Shown piece after piece: positions 1-8,900 of a DNA stretch of 35,673 bases. The notes below the pieces were generated by a model. It did not search any database, had not been told where the DNA came from, and saw nothing but the letters and a program-made list of their open reading frames with translations. This DNA comes from Puniceibacterium sp. (GTDB taxonomy: Bacteria; Pseudomonadota; Alphaproteobacteria; Rhodobacterales; Rhodobacteraceae), in contig JAGXGV010000172.1 in the NCBI GenBank assembly GCA_024636635.1, forward strand, positions 1 through 35,673, read 5' to 3'. Every line of letters begins with the position of its first letter. Positions within the stretch are counted from its first letter, which is position 1. The position numbers and the translations under genes are program-made.

Positions 1-1
1 A

Positions 2-2173
2 TTGCAGGTGCCGCAGCCCGAAGCGGGCCAGTCCATCGGCGCCGGACTGACCCCCAGCCGCGAAGCGACCACACCCGCCACACCCATTGCCGCCTTTGTC
101 AGCCTTCGGGCCAGCCGGGACCCGCCGGGGACACCGCCAAAGGTCCAGTCGCCCGCCCTGTCGCCACGCGACACCGCCGGGACTGACACTGCTCCGCGCG
201 TCGAAATGCGGCCCGGGCAAGCGCCGGACCCGCTGCCCCGGCCGTCCGGCGCACAAGCCCCGTTTGACGGCAAGCGGCCTGCCGGACCGTCAACGCTGTC
301 GTCCGAACGGCCTGACCCCGTGGCACCGGTACCTGCCGAACGCACAGCACCCGTGCAACCCAAAGCTGCACCTGTCGCGACACGGAAAAAAGAGCCGGTG
401 CCGGACAGCGCGGCGCTTGCCCCCATTGCCAGCCTGTCGCGTCCATCGGGCGATGCGACCGACCTGAAGGCAGACAAAAGCGCGAAGCCCACGCCCGGCA
501 GCCTTGTCAAAGGCTTCTTCAGCCGACGGCCAAAGGGCCGCATCCAGCCTGCTCCACCCGCACCGCCCGGTGCTGAAAGCCCGTCCAAGCCACAGGCCAC
601 GCAACAGGCCGCGCCACAGGCAAAATCCGCCGACCATCCCCGGCCGGCAAAGGCCGCTTCGGACGGATCCGGCGCAACAACCGGGAAACCGGGGCGCATC
701 GCGGCGTTCAAGCCATCGCGCAAGGTCGACACCCAGCCGAAGGTTGCTGGTGGCGGGGCAGCGGTGATGAGCGCGCAGGACAGCGAACGCGAGCGTATGA
801 CCGTGTTCGGTGCCCGCCAGAAAGACAGGCAGATCGGCGGCAAGCCGCGGTTCCTGGGTCTGATGTTGACGGCGGCGCTTTTGATCCTTCTTGCCGGTGT
901 CGCCGCCTGGGCCTCGGTCTTTCTGGACGAGGGGCTTGCGCGGTTCTTCCGTCCCGATGTCACACCCCGGATCGAAATCGCCGAAGTGTCCGAAGATCCG
1001 GACGCCGGGGCGGCAGAGCTGGCCCCGGATGCCGCCGCATTGCCCGCCACCCCAGACGCCGGGACAGAGACCGGGGCGCAAGAGGATATCGCGCTTGCCG
1101 CGCCCGTGTCCGAACCGACCCTGCCCGGCGACGGGACCATCCGGGACAGTTCGGGGATTGATGCCCCTGACGTCCCTGCGCACGACCTGACACCTGAAGA
1201 GGCCGATGCAACCTATGCGGCGACCGGAATCTGGCAGCGGTCGCCAATTGCGCCGCTTGAACCGCAGCAGACCGTGATCGAAGACCTTTACGTCGCCTCG
1301 ATCGACCCCGAAGTTCAGCAATTCGATGCCGTGGCGCTTCCGGCGGCGCAGGAACAACGCCGCGATGTGATTTACGAATCGCCGCGGTCCCCGCTGCCGG
1401 CCGATGTGGTCTTCGATCTTACCGAACGCGGCTTCGTGCGCGCCACGCCCGAAGGCGCGATCAATCCGGATGGCATTCTGATCTACGCGGGCCTGCCGCC
1501 TGCCGTGCCGCCGCAGCGTGGCGCCTCTTTGGCCCTGACGCAGACCGAACCGGTGCCCGACCCCGGCGCCACCGAAAGCGGTGCAAAGGCGGACCGCTTT
1601 GAAGCGTTTCGCCCGAAATCGCGCCCCGGCAACCTGATCGAGCGCAACGAGCGGGCCACCCTGGCGGGCGCATCCGTAGCCGAGTTGGCCGCTTTCCGCC
1701 CGAAACTGCGCCCTCTGGTCGAGAAGCAGGAGGAAGAGGCGGACGTCACCGCTACCGATCTGGCCATCGGACAGTCGGCAAAGCCGCTGCCCCGCCCGCG
1801 CGACATCCAGCGGATTGTCGAGGCGGCCCGCGTCACCCCTTCCGCACCCGCACCCGCCTCTGCACGGGAAGCCGAGAGCGTTCAGGTGGCTGCGGTCGCG
1901 CCGCGCACCGTTGCACCGTCGATCCCGTCGAATACCTCGGTCGCGCAGCAGGCCACGGTGCGCAATGCGATCAATCTGCGCCAGCTCAATTTGATCGGCG
2001 TCTATGGCAAACCGTCCAGCCGCCGCGCCCTTGTCCGGCTGTCGAACGGCCGCTACCAGAAGGTCAAGGTGGGCGACTCCATCGACGGCGGCCGTGTTGC
2101 CGCCATCGGAGAGACCGAGTTGCGCTATACCAAGAGCGGGCGGAACCTGGTCATCAAGATGCCCCAGGGCTGA
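2..2173 (+). CDS. Large Pro/Ala-rich single-pass membrane protein with PilP/GspC-like C-terminus (5' partial)
   Basis: The frame is open to the left edge, so the true start lies outside the window; 723 codons are visible. Residues 1-280 are very rich in Pro, Ala, Ser and Lys and look disordered. A single strong hydrophobic segment follows at about residues 283-309, then a long acidic, Pro-rich stretch. The last ~70 residues (about 655-723) form a compact basic domain with the pattern LIGVYG, RRALVRL, KVGD and LVIKMP, which resembles the small beta domain of PilP/GspC-type secretion and pilus proteins. I infer a cytoplasmic N-terminus and a periplasmic C-terminal domain that could tether an envelope complex. 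No pilus or secretion gene is adjacent, so the function is unknown. The gene stands alone, 186 bp before the Kef-type antiporter gene on the same strand. The reading frame is secure; the domain assignment is moderate. Confidence 0.75.
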   Translation: MQVPQPEAGQSIGAGLTPSREATTPATPIAAFVSLRASRDPPGTPPKVQSPALSPRDTAGTDTAPRVEMRPGQAPDPLPRPSGAQAPFDGKRPAGPSTLSSERPDPVAPVPAERTAPVQPKAAPVATRKKEPVPDSAALAPIASLSRPSGDATDLKADKSAKPTPGSLVKGFFSRRPKGRIQPAPPAPPGAESPSKPQATQQAAPQAKSADHPRPAKAASDGSGATTGKPGRIAAFKPSRKVDTQPKVAGGGAAVMSAQDSERERMTVFGARQKDRQIGGKPRFLGLMLTAALLILLAGVAAWASVFLDEGLARFFRPDVTPRIEIAEVSEDPDAGAAELAPDAAALPATPDAGTETGAQEDIALAAPVSEPTLPGDGTIRDSSGIDAPDVPAHDLTPEEADATYAATGIWQRSPIAPLEPQQTVIEDLYVASIDPEVQQFDAVALPAAQEQRRDVIYESPRSPLPADVVFDLTERGFVRATPEGAINPDGILIYAGLPPAVPPQRGASLALTQTEPVPDPGATESGAKADRFEAFRPKSRPGNLIERNERATLAGASVAELAAFRPKLRPLVEKQEEEADVTATDLAIGQSAKPLPRPRDIQRIVEAARVTPSAPAPASAREAESVQVAAVAPRTVAPSIPSNTSVAQQATVRNAINLRQLNLIGVYGKPSSRRALVRLSNGRYQKVKVGDSIDGGRVAAIGETELRYTKSGRNLVIKMPQG

Positions 2174-2248
2174 CCGGGCTGCGGCACCAACAGTCTGCCG
2201 GACCACGCGCCAGGCCCCTGCGTTGCCACGCGGCCAGGGCGCGAGGGC

Positions 2249-2278
2249 GGAAATCCGGGCAGGATGCCGGAGATTTCC
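2249..2278. repeat. Inverted repeat between the PilP-like gene and the Kef-type gene
   Basis: Seven-base arms GGAAATC (2249-2255) and GATTTCC (2272-2278) are perfect complements, with an extra inner CGG/CCG pairing. The element is 75 bp after the first gene's stop and 81 bp before the antiporter ATG. No T-tract follows on either strand, so it is not a classical intrinsic terminator. It could be an operator or an mRNA structure. No function is proven. Confidence 0.3.
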
Positions 2279-2359
2279 ATGACTTCATTGCATCGGCGGT
2301 TGTATTGACCCGGCGTCCCCCCGCATCATGGGACATCACGCGAGAGGGGTCATATTCGA

Positions 2360-4246
2360 ATGGAATCGTTCCTGTTTCAGGCTTCGGTCTATCTGCTTGC
2401 TGCGGTGATCGCCGTGCCACTGGCGGCGCGGTCGGGGCTGGGATCGGTGCTGGGGTATCTTCTGGCCGGGATCGTTATCGGCCCGGTCTTCGGAGTTGTT
2501 TCCGCGTCAAGCGATCTGCAACATTTTGCCGAATTCGGCGTGGTGATGATGCTGTTTGTCATCGGGCTGGAACTGGAACCGAGCGCGCTCTGGAACATGC
2601 GCCACCGTCTGATCGGATTGGGCGGATTGCAGATCACCGTGACGACCCTGGCGGTGATGGGCGGCGGCATGCTGCTGGGCCTTGCCTGGGCCCCCGCGCT
2701 GGCGGTCGGAATGGTGATGGCGCTGTCCTCGACCGCAATCGTGCTTCAGACGCTGAGCGAGAAGAAGCTGATGCAGACCAACGGCGGGCGGTCCGCTTTT
2801 TCGGTGCTGCTGACGCAGGACATCGCGGTGATACCCATGCTGATCCTGCTGCCGCTGCTTGCCGGTGGGATGGCCGACCCGGTGCTGGGGCTTGACGGGT
2901 CGATTCAGCGGGCCGCGACCGGACATGCCGCCGACAGCGGCGCGCATGGTGCCAAGATGTCGCTTGTCGACGGGCTGCCCGGCTGGGGTGTGACGCTGGT
3001 CACGCTTGGCGCGGTGGCGGCGATCATCCTTGGCGGTGTCTACGGCGCGCGCCCGCTGTTCCGTTTCATCGATACAGCCCGCCTGCCCGAGATGTTCACC
3101 GCCGTTGCCCTGCTGATCGTGGTGGGCATCGCGTTCCTGATGCTCATGGTGGGGCTTTCGCCCGCGCTTGGCGCCTTTCTGGCCGGTGTGGTGCTGGCCA
3201 ACAGCGAATTCCGTCATCAGCTTGAATCCGACATCGCACCCTTCAAGGGCCTGCTTCTGGGCCTGTTCTTCATCACTGTCGGGGCCGGCATCAATTTCGC
3301 CACCCTTCTGTCCGCGCCGTTCGTCATCCTGGGCCTCGCGCTGGGGATCATGGCGATCAAGGGCGCGGTACTTTTCGGACTCAGCATTCTTTTTGGGATG
3401 CGCGGTCGCGACAAATGGCTCTTTGTGCTCAGCCTCGCGCAGGCCGGCGAGTTCGGCTTTGTGCTGATCTCGTTTTCGTTGCAGCAGAATGTGCTGACCG
3501 GGGTTCTGGGCGAACGGCTGCTGCTGGTCGTGGCGCTGTCGATGCTGATCACACCGTTGCTGTTCATCCTGTACGATGTGCTGTCGCGACGCATGGTCGA
3601 CACCGATGATACCCCCTTTGACGATCATATCGACGAAAAGGGGCCGGTGATCATCGCCGGAATCGGACGCTTCGGCCAGATCGTGAACCGTATGGTGCAA
3701 TCCTCGGGATTCAGGACCGTGGTGATCGACCACGACCTCAAGACCATCCAGTTGATGCGCAAGTTCGGTTTCAAGGGCTTCTTCGGTGACCCGACCCGTC
3801 CAGAATTGCTGCATGCCGCAGGGTTTGATTCGGCGCGGGTTCTGGTGGTGGCGCTGGATGATCCGGCGGCGGTGACCAAACTGGTGACATATGCCAAGCG
3901 GCTGCGCCCGGACCTGCATGTAATCGCCCGCGCGCGCGACCGCACCCATGTCTACGCGCTTTATCAGGCCGGGGCCGATGACATTGTGCGCGAGACGTTT
4001 GATTCGTCACTGCGCGCGGGGCGATATGTCCTGGAGAACATCGGCCTGACCGAATACGAGGCCGCGAAAGCGCAGGACACATTCTTTCATCACGATCGTC
4101 TTACGGTGCGGGAATTGGCAGGATTCTGGGACCCCAACATTCCCGCCTCCGAAAATGCGGCCTATATCGCACGTGCAAAGGAGCTCGAGAAGGATCTGGA
4201 AACAGCCCTTCTTTCGACGCTCGACAACAGGACCGACGCGGCGTGA
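2360..4246 (+). CDS. Monovalent cation:proton antiporter-2 (CPA2) family protein, KefB/KefC type
   Basis: Predicted inner-membrane K+/H+ antiporter of 628 residues, close to the usual 600-620 of KefB/KefC. Residues 1-410 hold about 12 hydrophobic segments typical of the Na_H_Exchanger fold. After a short linker comes a cytoplasmic TrkA-N (RCK) domain, with the nucleotide-binding motif G434-I-G436-R-F-G439 and the acidic end of the second strand in VVIDHD. The IARARD and ETFDSSL segments match the Kef RCK domain. In enteric bacteria Kef systems export K+ and acidify the cytoplasm during electrophile stress under glutathione control. No KefF/KefG-type quinone reductase subunit lies beside it, so glutathione control here is inference. 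The start at 2360 has a GAGAGGGG Shine-Dalgarno-like stretch upstream. It is the last plus-strand gene before a minus-strand block. Family confidence is high; exact subtype (KefB, KefC or YbaL) is uncertain. Confidence 0.9.
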   Translation: MESFLFQASVYLLAAVIAVPLAARSGLGSVLGYLLAGIVIGPVFGVVSASSDLQHFAEFGVVMMLFVIGLELEPSALWNMRHRLIGLGGLQITVTTLAVMGGGMLLGLAWAPALAVGMVMALSSTAIVLQTLSEKKLMQTNGGRSAFSVLLTQDIAVIPMLILLPLLAGGMADPVLGLDGSIQRAATGHAADSGAHGAKMSLVDGLPGWGVTLVTLGAVAAIILGGVYGARPLFRFIDTARLPEMFTAVALLIVVGIAFLMLMVGLSPALGAFLAGVVLANSEFRHQLESDIAPFKGLLLGLFFITVGAGINFATLLSAPFVILGLALGIMAIKGAVLFGLSILFGMRGRDKWLFVLSLAQAGEFGFVLISFSLQQNVLTGVLGERLLLVVALSMLITPLLFILYDVLSRRMVDTDDTPFDDHIDEKGPVIIAGIGRFGQIVNRMVQSSGFRTVVIDHDLKTIQLMRKFGFKGFFGDPTRPELLHAAGFDSARVLVVALDDPAAVTKLVTYAKRLRPDLHVIARARDRTHVYALYQAGADDIVRETFDSSLRAGRYVLENIGLTEYEAAKAQDTFFHHDRLTVRELAGFWDPNIPASENAAYIARAKELEKDLETALLSTLDNRTDAA

Positions 4247-4318
4247 CGTCGGTGGGGGCTAGTGTCTTGGCCGGTCGGTAAGGAGGTCGGGCTGTGCCGC
4301 CCCTGTATGGCCGGTTAA

Positions 4319-4348
4319 AAAGGGTCGGGCAGGAAAGGGTCGGGCAGC
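4319..4348. repeat. Short 15-bp direct repeat downstream of the Kef-type gene
   Basis: Two 15-bp copies (4319-4333 and 4334-4348) share AAAGGGTCGGGCAG and differ only at the last base. A third, degenerate copy at 4349-4363 matches 10 of 15 positions. The repeat lies in the convergent gap between the antiporter and carD. No function is evident. Confidence 0.5.
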
Positions 4349-4367
4349 CAAGAGTGGGGCGGACATG

Positions 4368-4394
4368 AAAAAAACCGCGCCTTGCGGGCGCGGT
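4368..4394 (-). terminator. Rho-independent terminator of carD
   Basis: On the minus strand a perfect 7-bp GC-rich stem (plus-strand arms ACCGCGC 4374-4380 and GCGCGGT 4388-4394, 7-nt loop) is followed by a run of seven U residues (plus-strand A-tract 4368-4374). It lies 24 bp after the carD stop codon, the textbook position and form for an intrinsic terminator of the minus-strand transcript. Confidence 0.85.
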
Positions 4395-4418
4395 CTGGAT
4401 CATGAGAAGGAACAGCGT

Positions 4419-4928
4419 TCAGGCGGCGCGGCCGACCAGAACCTCGCCCACCTCACGGGCTGCGGTCACTTCGTCTCCACCGGCGACGGCAGCGACTTCG
4501 CGGGTCAGCCGTTCAAGGGCTGCTTCGTAGAGCTGGCGTTCGGAATAGCTCTGTTCGCGCTGGTCATCGGCACGGTGCAGATCGCGCACGACCTCGGCGA
4601 TGGCGATCAGGTCGCCCGAATTGATCTTCTGCTCATATTCCTGGGCACGACGCGACCACATCGCCTTCTTGACCTTGGCCTTGCCTTTGAGCGTCTTCAT
4701 CGCCTGGCTTACCACATCCGGAGAGCTGAGTGACCGCATGCCGATTTCCGACGCCTTGTGGGTCGGAACACGCAGGGTCATCTTGTCCTTTTCGAACGAG
4801 ATCACGAAGAGTTCCAGAGAGATACCCGCAATGTCCTGCTCTTCTATCGACACGATCTGGCCCACGCCGTGAGCGGGGTAGACAACATATTCGTTCGGGC
4901 GGAATTCGGATTTCTTCGTCTTTGTCAT
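4419..4928 (-). CDS. carD: CarD/CdnL family RNA polymerase-binding transcription regulator
   Basis: A 169-residue protein of the CarD_CdnL_TRCF family, the usual length for alphaproteobacterial CdnL. The N-terminal part (about residues 8-65, with EYVVYPAHGVGQIVSIE) is the Tudor-like module that binds the RNA polymerase beta subunit. The rest is helical and charged, matching the DNA-contacting C-terminal domain that stabilises open complexes at rRNA and housekeeping promoters. The ATG at 4926-4928 is chosen over longer in-frame alternatives because AAGGAAG sits just upstream and conserved sequence starts there. It has its own 281-bp upstream region containing two dyads and ends in a strong intrinsic terminator, so it is probably transcribed alone. 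Upstream on the same strand are fdxA, hslR and a helicase gene, a neighbourhood I recall as common in Rhodobacterales. Confidence 0.95.
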   Translation of the reverse strand: MTKTKKSEFRPNEYVVYPAHGVGQIVSIEEQDIAGISLELFVISFEKDKMTLRVPTHKASEIGMRSLSSPDVVSQAMKTLKGKAKVKKAMWSRRAQEYEQKINSGDLIAIAEVVRDLHRADDQREQSYSERQLYEAALERLTREVAAVAGGDEVTAAREVGEVLVGRAA

Positions 4929-5067
4929 TTGTGCTTCCTTACAAGCTCGCCTGTGCGCAGGCGACAAGAAAAGTGACCGGAGGAAAACCTCCGCCCACAT
5001 GGCTCATGATCTTCAGTTTAGCCCCCGGGGTGCAGACAGCCCGGATCGTATACGCATAACGTTTTCA

Positions 5068-5091
5068 TTTGTGTCACGACAGTAACACAAA
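5068..5091. promoter_or_regulatory. Dyad in the carD upstream region (possible operator)
   Basis: Perfect 7-base inverted arms TTTGTGT (5068-5074) and ACACAAA (5085-5091) are separated by 10 bases. The element is AT-rich against its surroundings and lies 140-163 bp upstream of the carD start. Its size and symmetry suit a dimeric regulator. I could not define a convincing -35/-10 pair around it, so the role is inferred only from position. Confidence 0.35.
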
Positions 5092-5130
5092 ATATGATCA
5101 CTTCCTAGCGCAGCGCAGAATCCAAGCTTT

Positions 5131-5154
5131 TGCAAGCAGCATCAATTGCTTGCA
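5131..5154. repeat. Perfect 8-bp inverted repeat downstream of fdxA
   Basis: Arms TGCAAGCA (5131-5138) and TGCTTGCA (5147-5154) are exact complements with an 8-base loop. It lies 56 bp after the fdxA stop and about 200 bp upstream of carD. Neither strand has a following T-tract, so it is not a standard terminator. It may be a second operator for carD or a 3' stabilising hairpin for fdxA. Confidence 0.35.
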
Positions 5155-5209
5155 CTGAACGGTTCGGAACATTTCACGCGGCGCGGCGGCGCGTGTTTCG
5201 AATCAGGAC

Positions 5210-5548
5210 TCAGCCACCCTCGCCCGGTGCTTCGGAAAAGTACTTGTCGAGCTTGCCGGTTTCGCCATCACGCTCTTCGGCGTCCGGCAGAGGGTCCTTC
5301 TTGGTGATGATCACCGGCCAGAGTTCGGAATACTTGCGGTTGAACTCGACCCATTTTTCCGCTTCCGGCTCGGTGTCCGGCCGGATCGCATCCGCTGGGC
5401 ATTCCGGTTCGCACACACCGCAATCGATACATTCATCGGGGTGGATCACCAGCATGTTCTCGCCTTCGTAAAAGCAGTCCACGGGACACACTTCGACGCA
5501 GTCGGTGTATTTGCAGGCAATGCAGGAATCGTTGACGATGTAGGTCAT
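5210..5548 (-). CDS. fdxA: 7Fe ferredoxin FdxA
   Basis: A 112-residue low-potential electron-transfer protein carrying one [3Fe-4S] and one [4Fe-4S] cluster, homologous to Azotobacter ferredoxin I. By alignment to that protein, Cys9, Cys17 and Cys50 bind the [3Fe-4S] cluster and Cys21, Cys40, Cys43 and Cys46 bind the [4Fe-4S] cluster; Cys12 and Cys25 correspond to the free cysteines. The C-terminal half ([20 protein letters not shown]) is the usual FdxA extension. The length is normal and nothing is missing. It starts 51 bp after the hslR stop on the same strand, so it may share that transcript or use its own promoter. The redox partner cannot be deduced from these neighbours. Confidence 0.95.
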   Translation of the reverse strand: MTYIVNDSCIACKYTDCVEVCPVDCFYEGENMLVIHPDECIDCGVCEPECPADAIRPDTEPEAEKWVEFNRKYSELWPVIITKKDPLPDAEERDGETGKLDKYFSEAPGEGG

Positions 5549-5599
5549 TCTGGTCCGGTCCGTATTCTTGTCCCGGACTAGCTAGATCACCCGGCGGGA

Positions 5600-5989
5600 T
5601 CAATCAAGCGCCTCTCCCCGGGTTTGATCCATCCTGCGGCGATCTCGCTTGGTCGGGCGGCCCTTGCCCTCGTATCTGGGCACTTGCGGTTCGGGGTCGC
5701 GCGACGCGCGCAGTTCAGGCGGCGCAAGATCCTCGTAGAGCATGCGCGCCTCGGGAGCAGGTCCGCGGCGAGCGCCCGGCGCGACAATCCGTATCACGCG
5801 AACTTCTTTTTCCTGCGCAAAGGTCAAAACGTCGCCGGTCGCCACCAAAGTTGCAGGCTTGGTGACCCTGGAGCCGTTCACCCGGACGCCAGAGCCCGTA
5901 ACAGCCTTGGCCGACAGGCTGCGGGTCTTGAAGAACCGCGCCTGCCAGAGCCATTTGTCGAGACGGATCCGTTCAGCCGGGTCCGCCAC
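5600..5989 (-). CDS. hslR: S4-domain RNA-binding protein, heat shock protein 15 (HslR) family
   Basis: A 129-residue small basic protein. Residues about 8-60 form the S4 RNA-binding fold (IRLDKWLWQARFFKTRSLSAK and GVRVNGSRVTKPATLV). The C-terminal tail is rich in Arg and Lys (RPTKRDRRRMDQ). In E. coli Hsp15 binds stalled 50S subunits that carry peptidyl-tRNA and helps recycle them; the same role here is family inference. The start codon is GTG (plus-strand CAC 5987-5989), placed directly after the TAG stop of the helicase gene with no spacer, which implies translational coupling. An AAGGAC about 13 nt upstream, inside the helicase gene, could serve as ribosome binding site. Confidence 0.9.
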   Translation of the reverse strand: MADPAERIRLDKWLWQARFFKTRSLSAKAVTGSGVRVNGSRVTKPATLVATGDVLTFAQEKEVRVIRIVAPGARRGPAPEARMLYEDLAPPELRASRDPEPQVPRYEGKGRPTKRDRRRMDQTRGEALD

Positions 5990-8900
5990 CTAGGACTTGT
6001 CCTTGAACCCCATCAGCGCGGCGGCGAAGGGATTGTCGGGGTCGATGGCCTTTTCGCGACGCGGCGGGCGCGCCTCGTAGGATTGTCCGCCCCTGTCGTC
6101 ACGCTCGGGGCGTTTGCCACCGGGTTTGCCGCCAGGCTTGCCCTTGCCCTTGCCACGCGGCCGGTCACCCTGCCCGCCGCCACGATGGCCGCCTTCGCCG
6201 CCACGATGGCCGCCTTCGGCACCGCGCTGGCCCCCTTCGGCACCGCTTGCTTGCGCGCCTTCGGCAGTTTTTCCCTGCGCGCCTTCGGCAGTTTTTCCCT
6301 GCGCGCCTTCGGCAGTTTTTCCCTGCGCGCCTTCGGCGCGGCGCCTCCGGTTGCCCTGTCCACCTTCGCGGCCACCGGCATCACGGCGTGGACCGCGGTC
6401 GCGGTTGCCCCGATTACCGGCCCAGGTGAAGGTATAGAACGATTCGGTTTCCGCACCCGCCATCGCCGCATCCGGCGCTGTACCCAACGGGATCTCTTCG
6501 GCGGCGACATCCGCGACCGGGGCTTCGGGGGCGGGTTGCGCCGGTTCCTCGGCAATCGGTGCCTCGCCCGAATCCGGGATGGCGGTCACTGCCTCGGGCG
6601 CTTCAGGCACGTCTTCGCCTGTTTCGGGCTGTTCGGTGATGGCACCCGCTTCGCTGACCTGGCCGACATCGAACACCGGCGTGTCGGCTGCGGCCTCGGC
6701 GGGGGATTCTTCCTGAGGATGGGCCAGTTCGGCCTCGGCGTCCTTGGGCACGACAGCGTCCACTGCCTTGACCTTGGTCCGCTCGCCCTTTTCGGCCTTG
6801 TAACCCATGCCGCCCATGAGGTCGGCAAACTGTTCCAGCGTCATGCCGGTGATCGACAGCATGTCGGCCCGGGCTTCGAAACCTGCGCGGCTGTCCTCGG
6901 CGCGCAGAAGATCGGCAAGCCGTTCCAGCATGTCGATGCGAATCGCGCGCTGTCCCGACTTGCGGTAGCCGGCGATGGAGTAATGTTCGGCCGGGATGTC
7001 GGCGATGTTGGGCACGGTGACCATGCCGGCAGGCGGCGCTTCGGGGAATTCGTCAAGCCCCTGACGCAGGCTCCAGAGCACCAGGCGCAGGCGCGTCGGC
7101 GCGGGTTTCAGCAGCAGCGGCATGAAAACGGTATATTGTCCGAACCGGATGCCGTGCTTGCGCAGCGCCGATCGCGCCTCCTGGTCGAGGGTCTTGACCT
7201 CTTCGGCGATTTCGGCGCGGGGGATGATACCCATCGCCTCGACCATGCGGAAGCCGAAGCCACGCGCCAGTCCGGTAAGCGTTTCGTCATGCTGGATGTT
7301 CAGCAGCGGTTCGAACAGGGCCGCGATCTTGCGGTCGATGAAGTGCTGAAGGCGGCGTTGCACCTTTTGCAGCACATCCGGCCCGGCGTCGTCGTCGACA
7401 AAGGCCACGATGCGCGGCTTTAGAGCATCGTCACCCGCAGCCAGTTTGCCCACCGCCTGGCTGCCCCACATGAGACCGCCCTGTTCGGTAAAGTCGATTT
7501 CGGTATCCGGCGCGTTATAGAACCGGTCCGCGCGCAGATGGAAATGCGGCGCGAGCGCCTGAAACGACGCGGTCTTGAGCGTCTTGGCCTCTTGTCCTGT
7601 CGCGTCCTTGTCCTGACGAAACCGGAACCCTTCGAGCTTTCCGACGAATTCACCTTCGACGGTCACCTCACCCTTGTCATTCACTTCGGCCAAGAGGGCC
7701 TCCTTCTGCTTCAACCGCCGCAACAGGACTGACGTCCGCCGGTCAACAAATCTTTGCGTCAGACGCTCGTGCAGAGCGTCCGACACGCGGTCTTCTACAG
7801 CGCGAGTCGTGTCGCGCCAATGCAATTCGTCACGGACCCAGCCCTTGCGCTGTGCCACATAGGTCCATGTGCGGATAAATGCCAAGCGTTTCGAAAGAGT
7901 GTCGATGTCTCCATCGATTCTGTCGATCCGTTTGACCTGCCGCGCCATGAAATCATCCGGCACACCGCCCCGCTGATGCAGGTGACCAAAGATAACCTCC
8001 AGCAGGCCCGCATGTTCCGAATGACTTATACCACGAAAGTCGGGGATTCGGCAGACATCCCACAGCAGGCGCACCGACGCCGGGTCGGACGCCCGCGCCA
8101 TGACCTCGGCCACCTGCGCCAGCGTCTTGAGCGCCATGAGGTCGTCGGCATCGCGCGCCCTGACCAGCCGTTCGTCGGCGGGCGGCTTTTCCAGCGACTG
8201 CACCAGCCTGTCGATGCTGCCGAAACCCAGATCCGCGTTGCGCCAGTTGAGCTTGCGCAGCGGGGTGAACTGGTGGTTGCAGATCGCTTCGGCCCATTCG
8301 TCGGGAAGCGGGCCTGCCTCTCCGGTGACACCGAAGGTGCCGTTGGACATGCCGCGCCCGGCGCGGCCCGCGATCTGGGCCAGTTCGTTGGGCTGAAGGT
8401 CGCGCATGCGCCGACCGTCGAACTTGGTGAGCGCCGAAAACGCCACATGGTCGATGTCAAGGTTCAGGCCCATGCCGATGGCATCGGTCGCCACCAGGTA
8501 GTCCACGTCGCCGTTCTGATAAAGCTCGACCTGCGCATTGCGCGTGCGCGGGCTGAGCGCGCCCATGACCACCGCCGCGCCCCCCTTCTGACGGCGCAGC
8601 AGTTCCGCAATGGCATAGACGTTGTCGACCGAAAAGCCGACGATCGCGCTGCGCGGGGCAAGGCGCGAAATCTTCTTCGGGCCGGTATAGCTAAGTGTGC
8701 TCATCCGTTCGCGGCGCACGAACTCGACGCCGGGCACAAGCGCCGCGATGGGGCCGCGCATCGTGTCGGACCCCATGAAAAGCGTTTCGTGCTGGCCGCG
8801 CATACGCAGCAGACGGTCGGTAAAGACGTGGCCCCGTTCGGGGTCGGCGCAAAGCTGGATTTCGTCCACGCCGACAAAATCCGTGCCCATGCCCTCGGGC

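Noticed and set aside
290-2206. A 638-codon minus-strand open frame opposite the PilP-like protein gene
   Set aside because: The plus frame has a coherent membrane helix and C-terminal domain; the minus product is Arg/Gly-rich with no recognisable domain.
5175-5195. GC-rich inverted repeat CACGCG/CGCGTG after fdxA as a terminator
   Set aside because: There is no U-tract on the minus strand and the simple GCG composition makes chance pairing likely.
6252-6337. The 24-bp tandem repeat considered as a CRISPR or intergenic repeat
   Set aside because: It has no spacers and is in frame inside a coding sequence.
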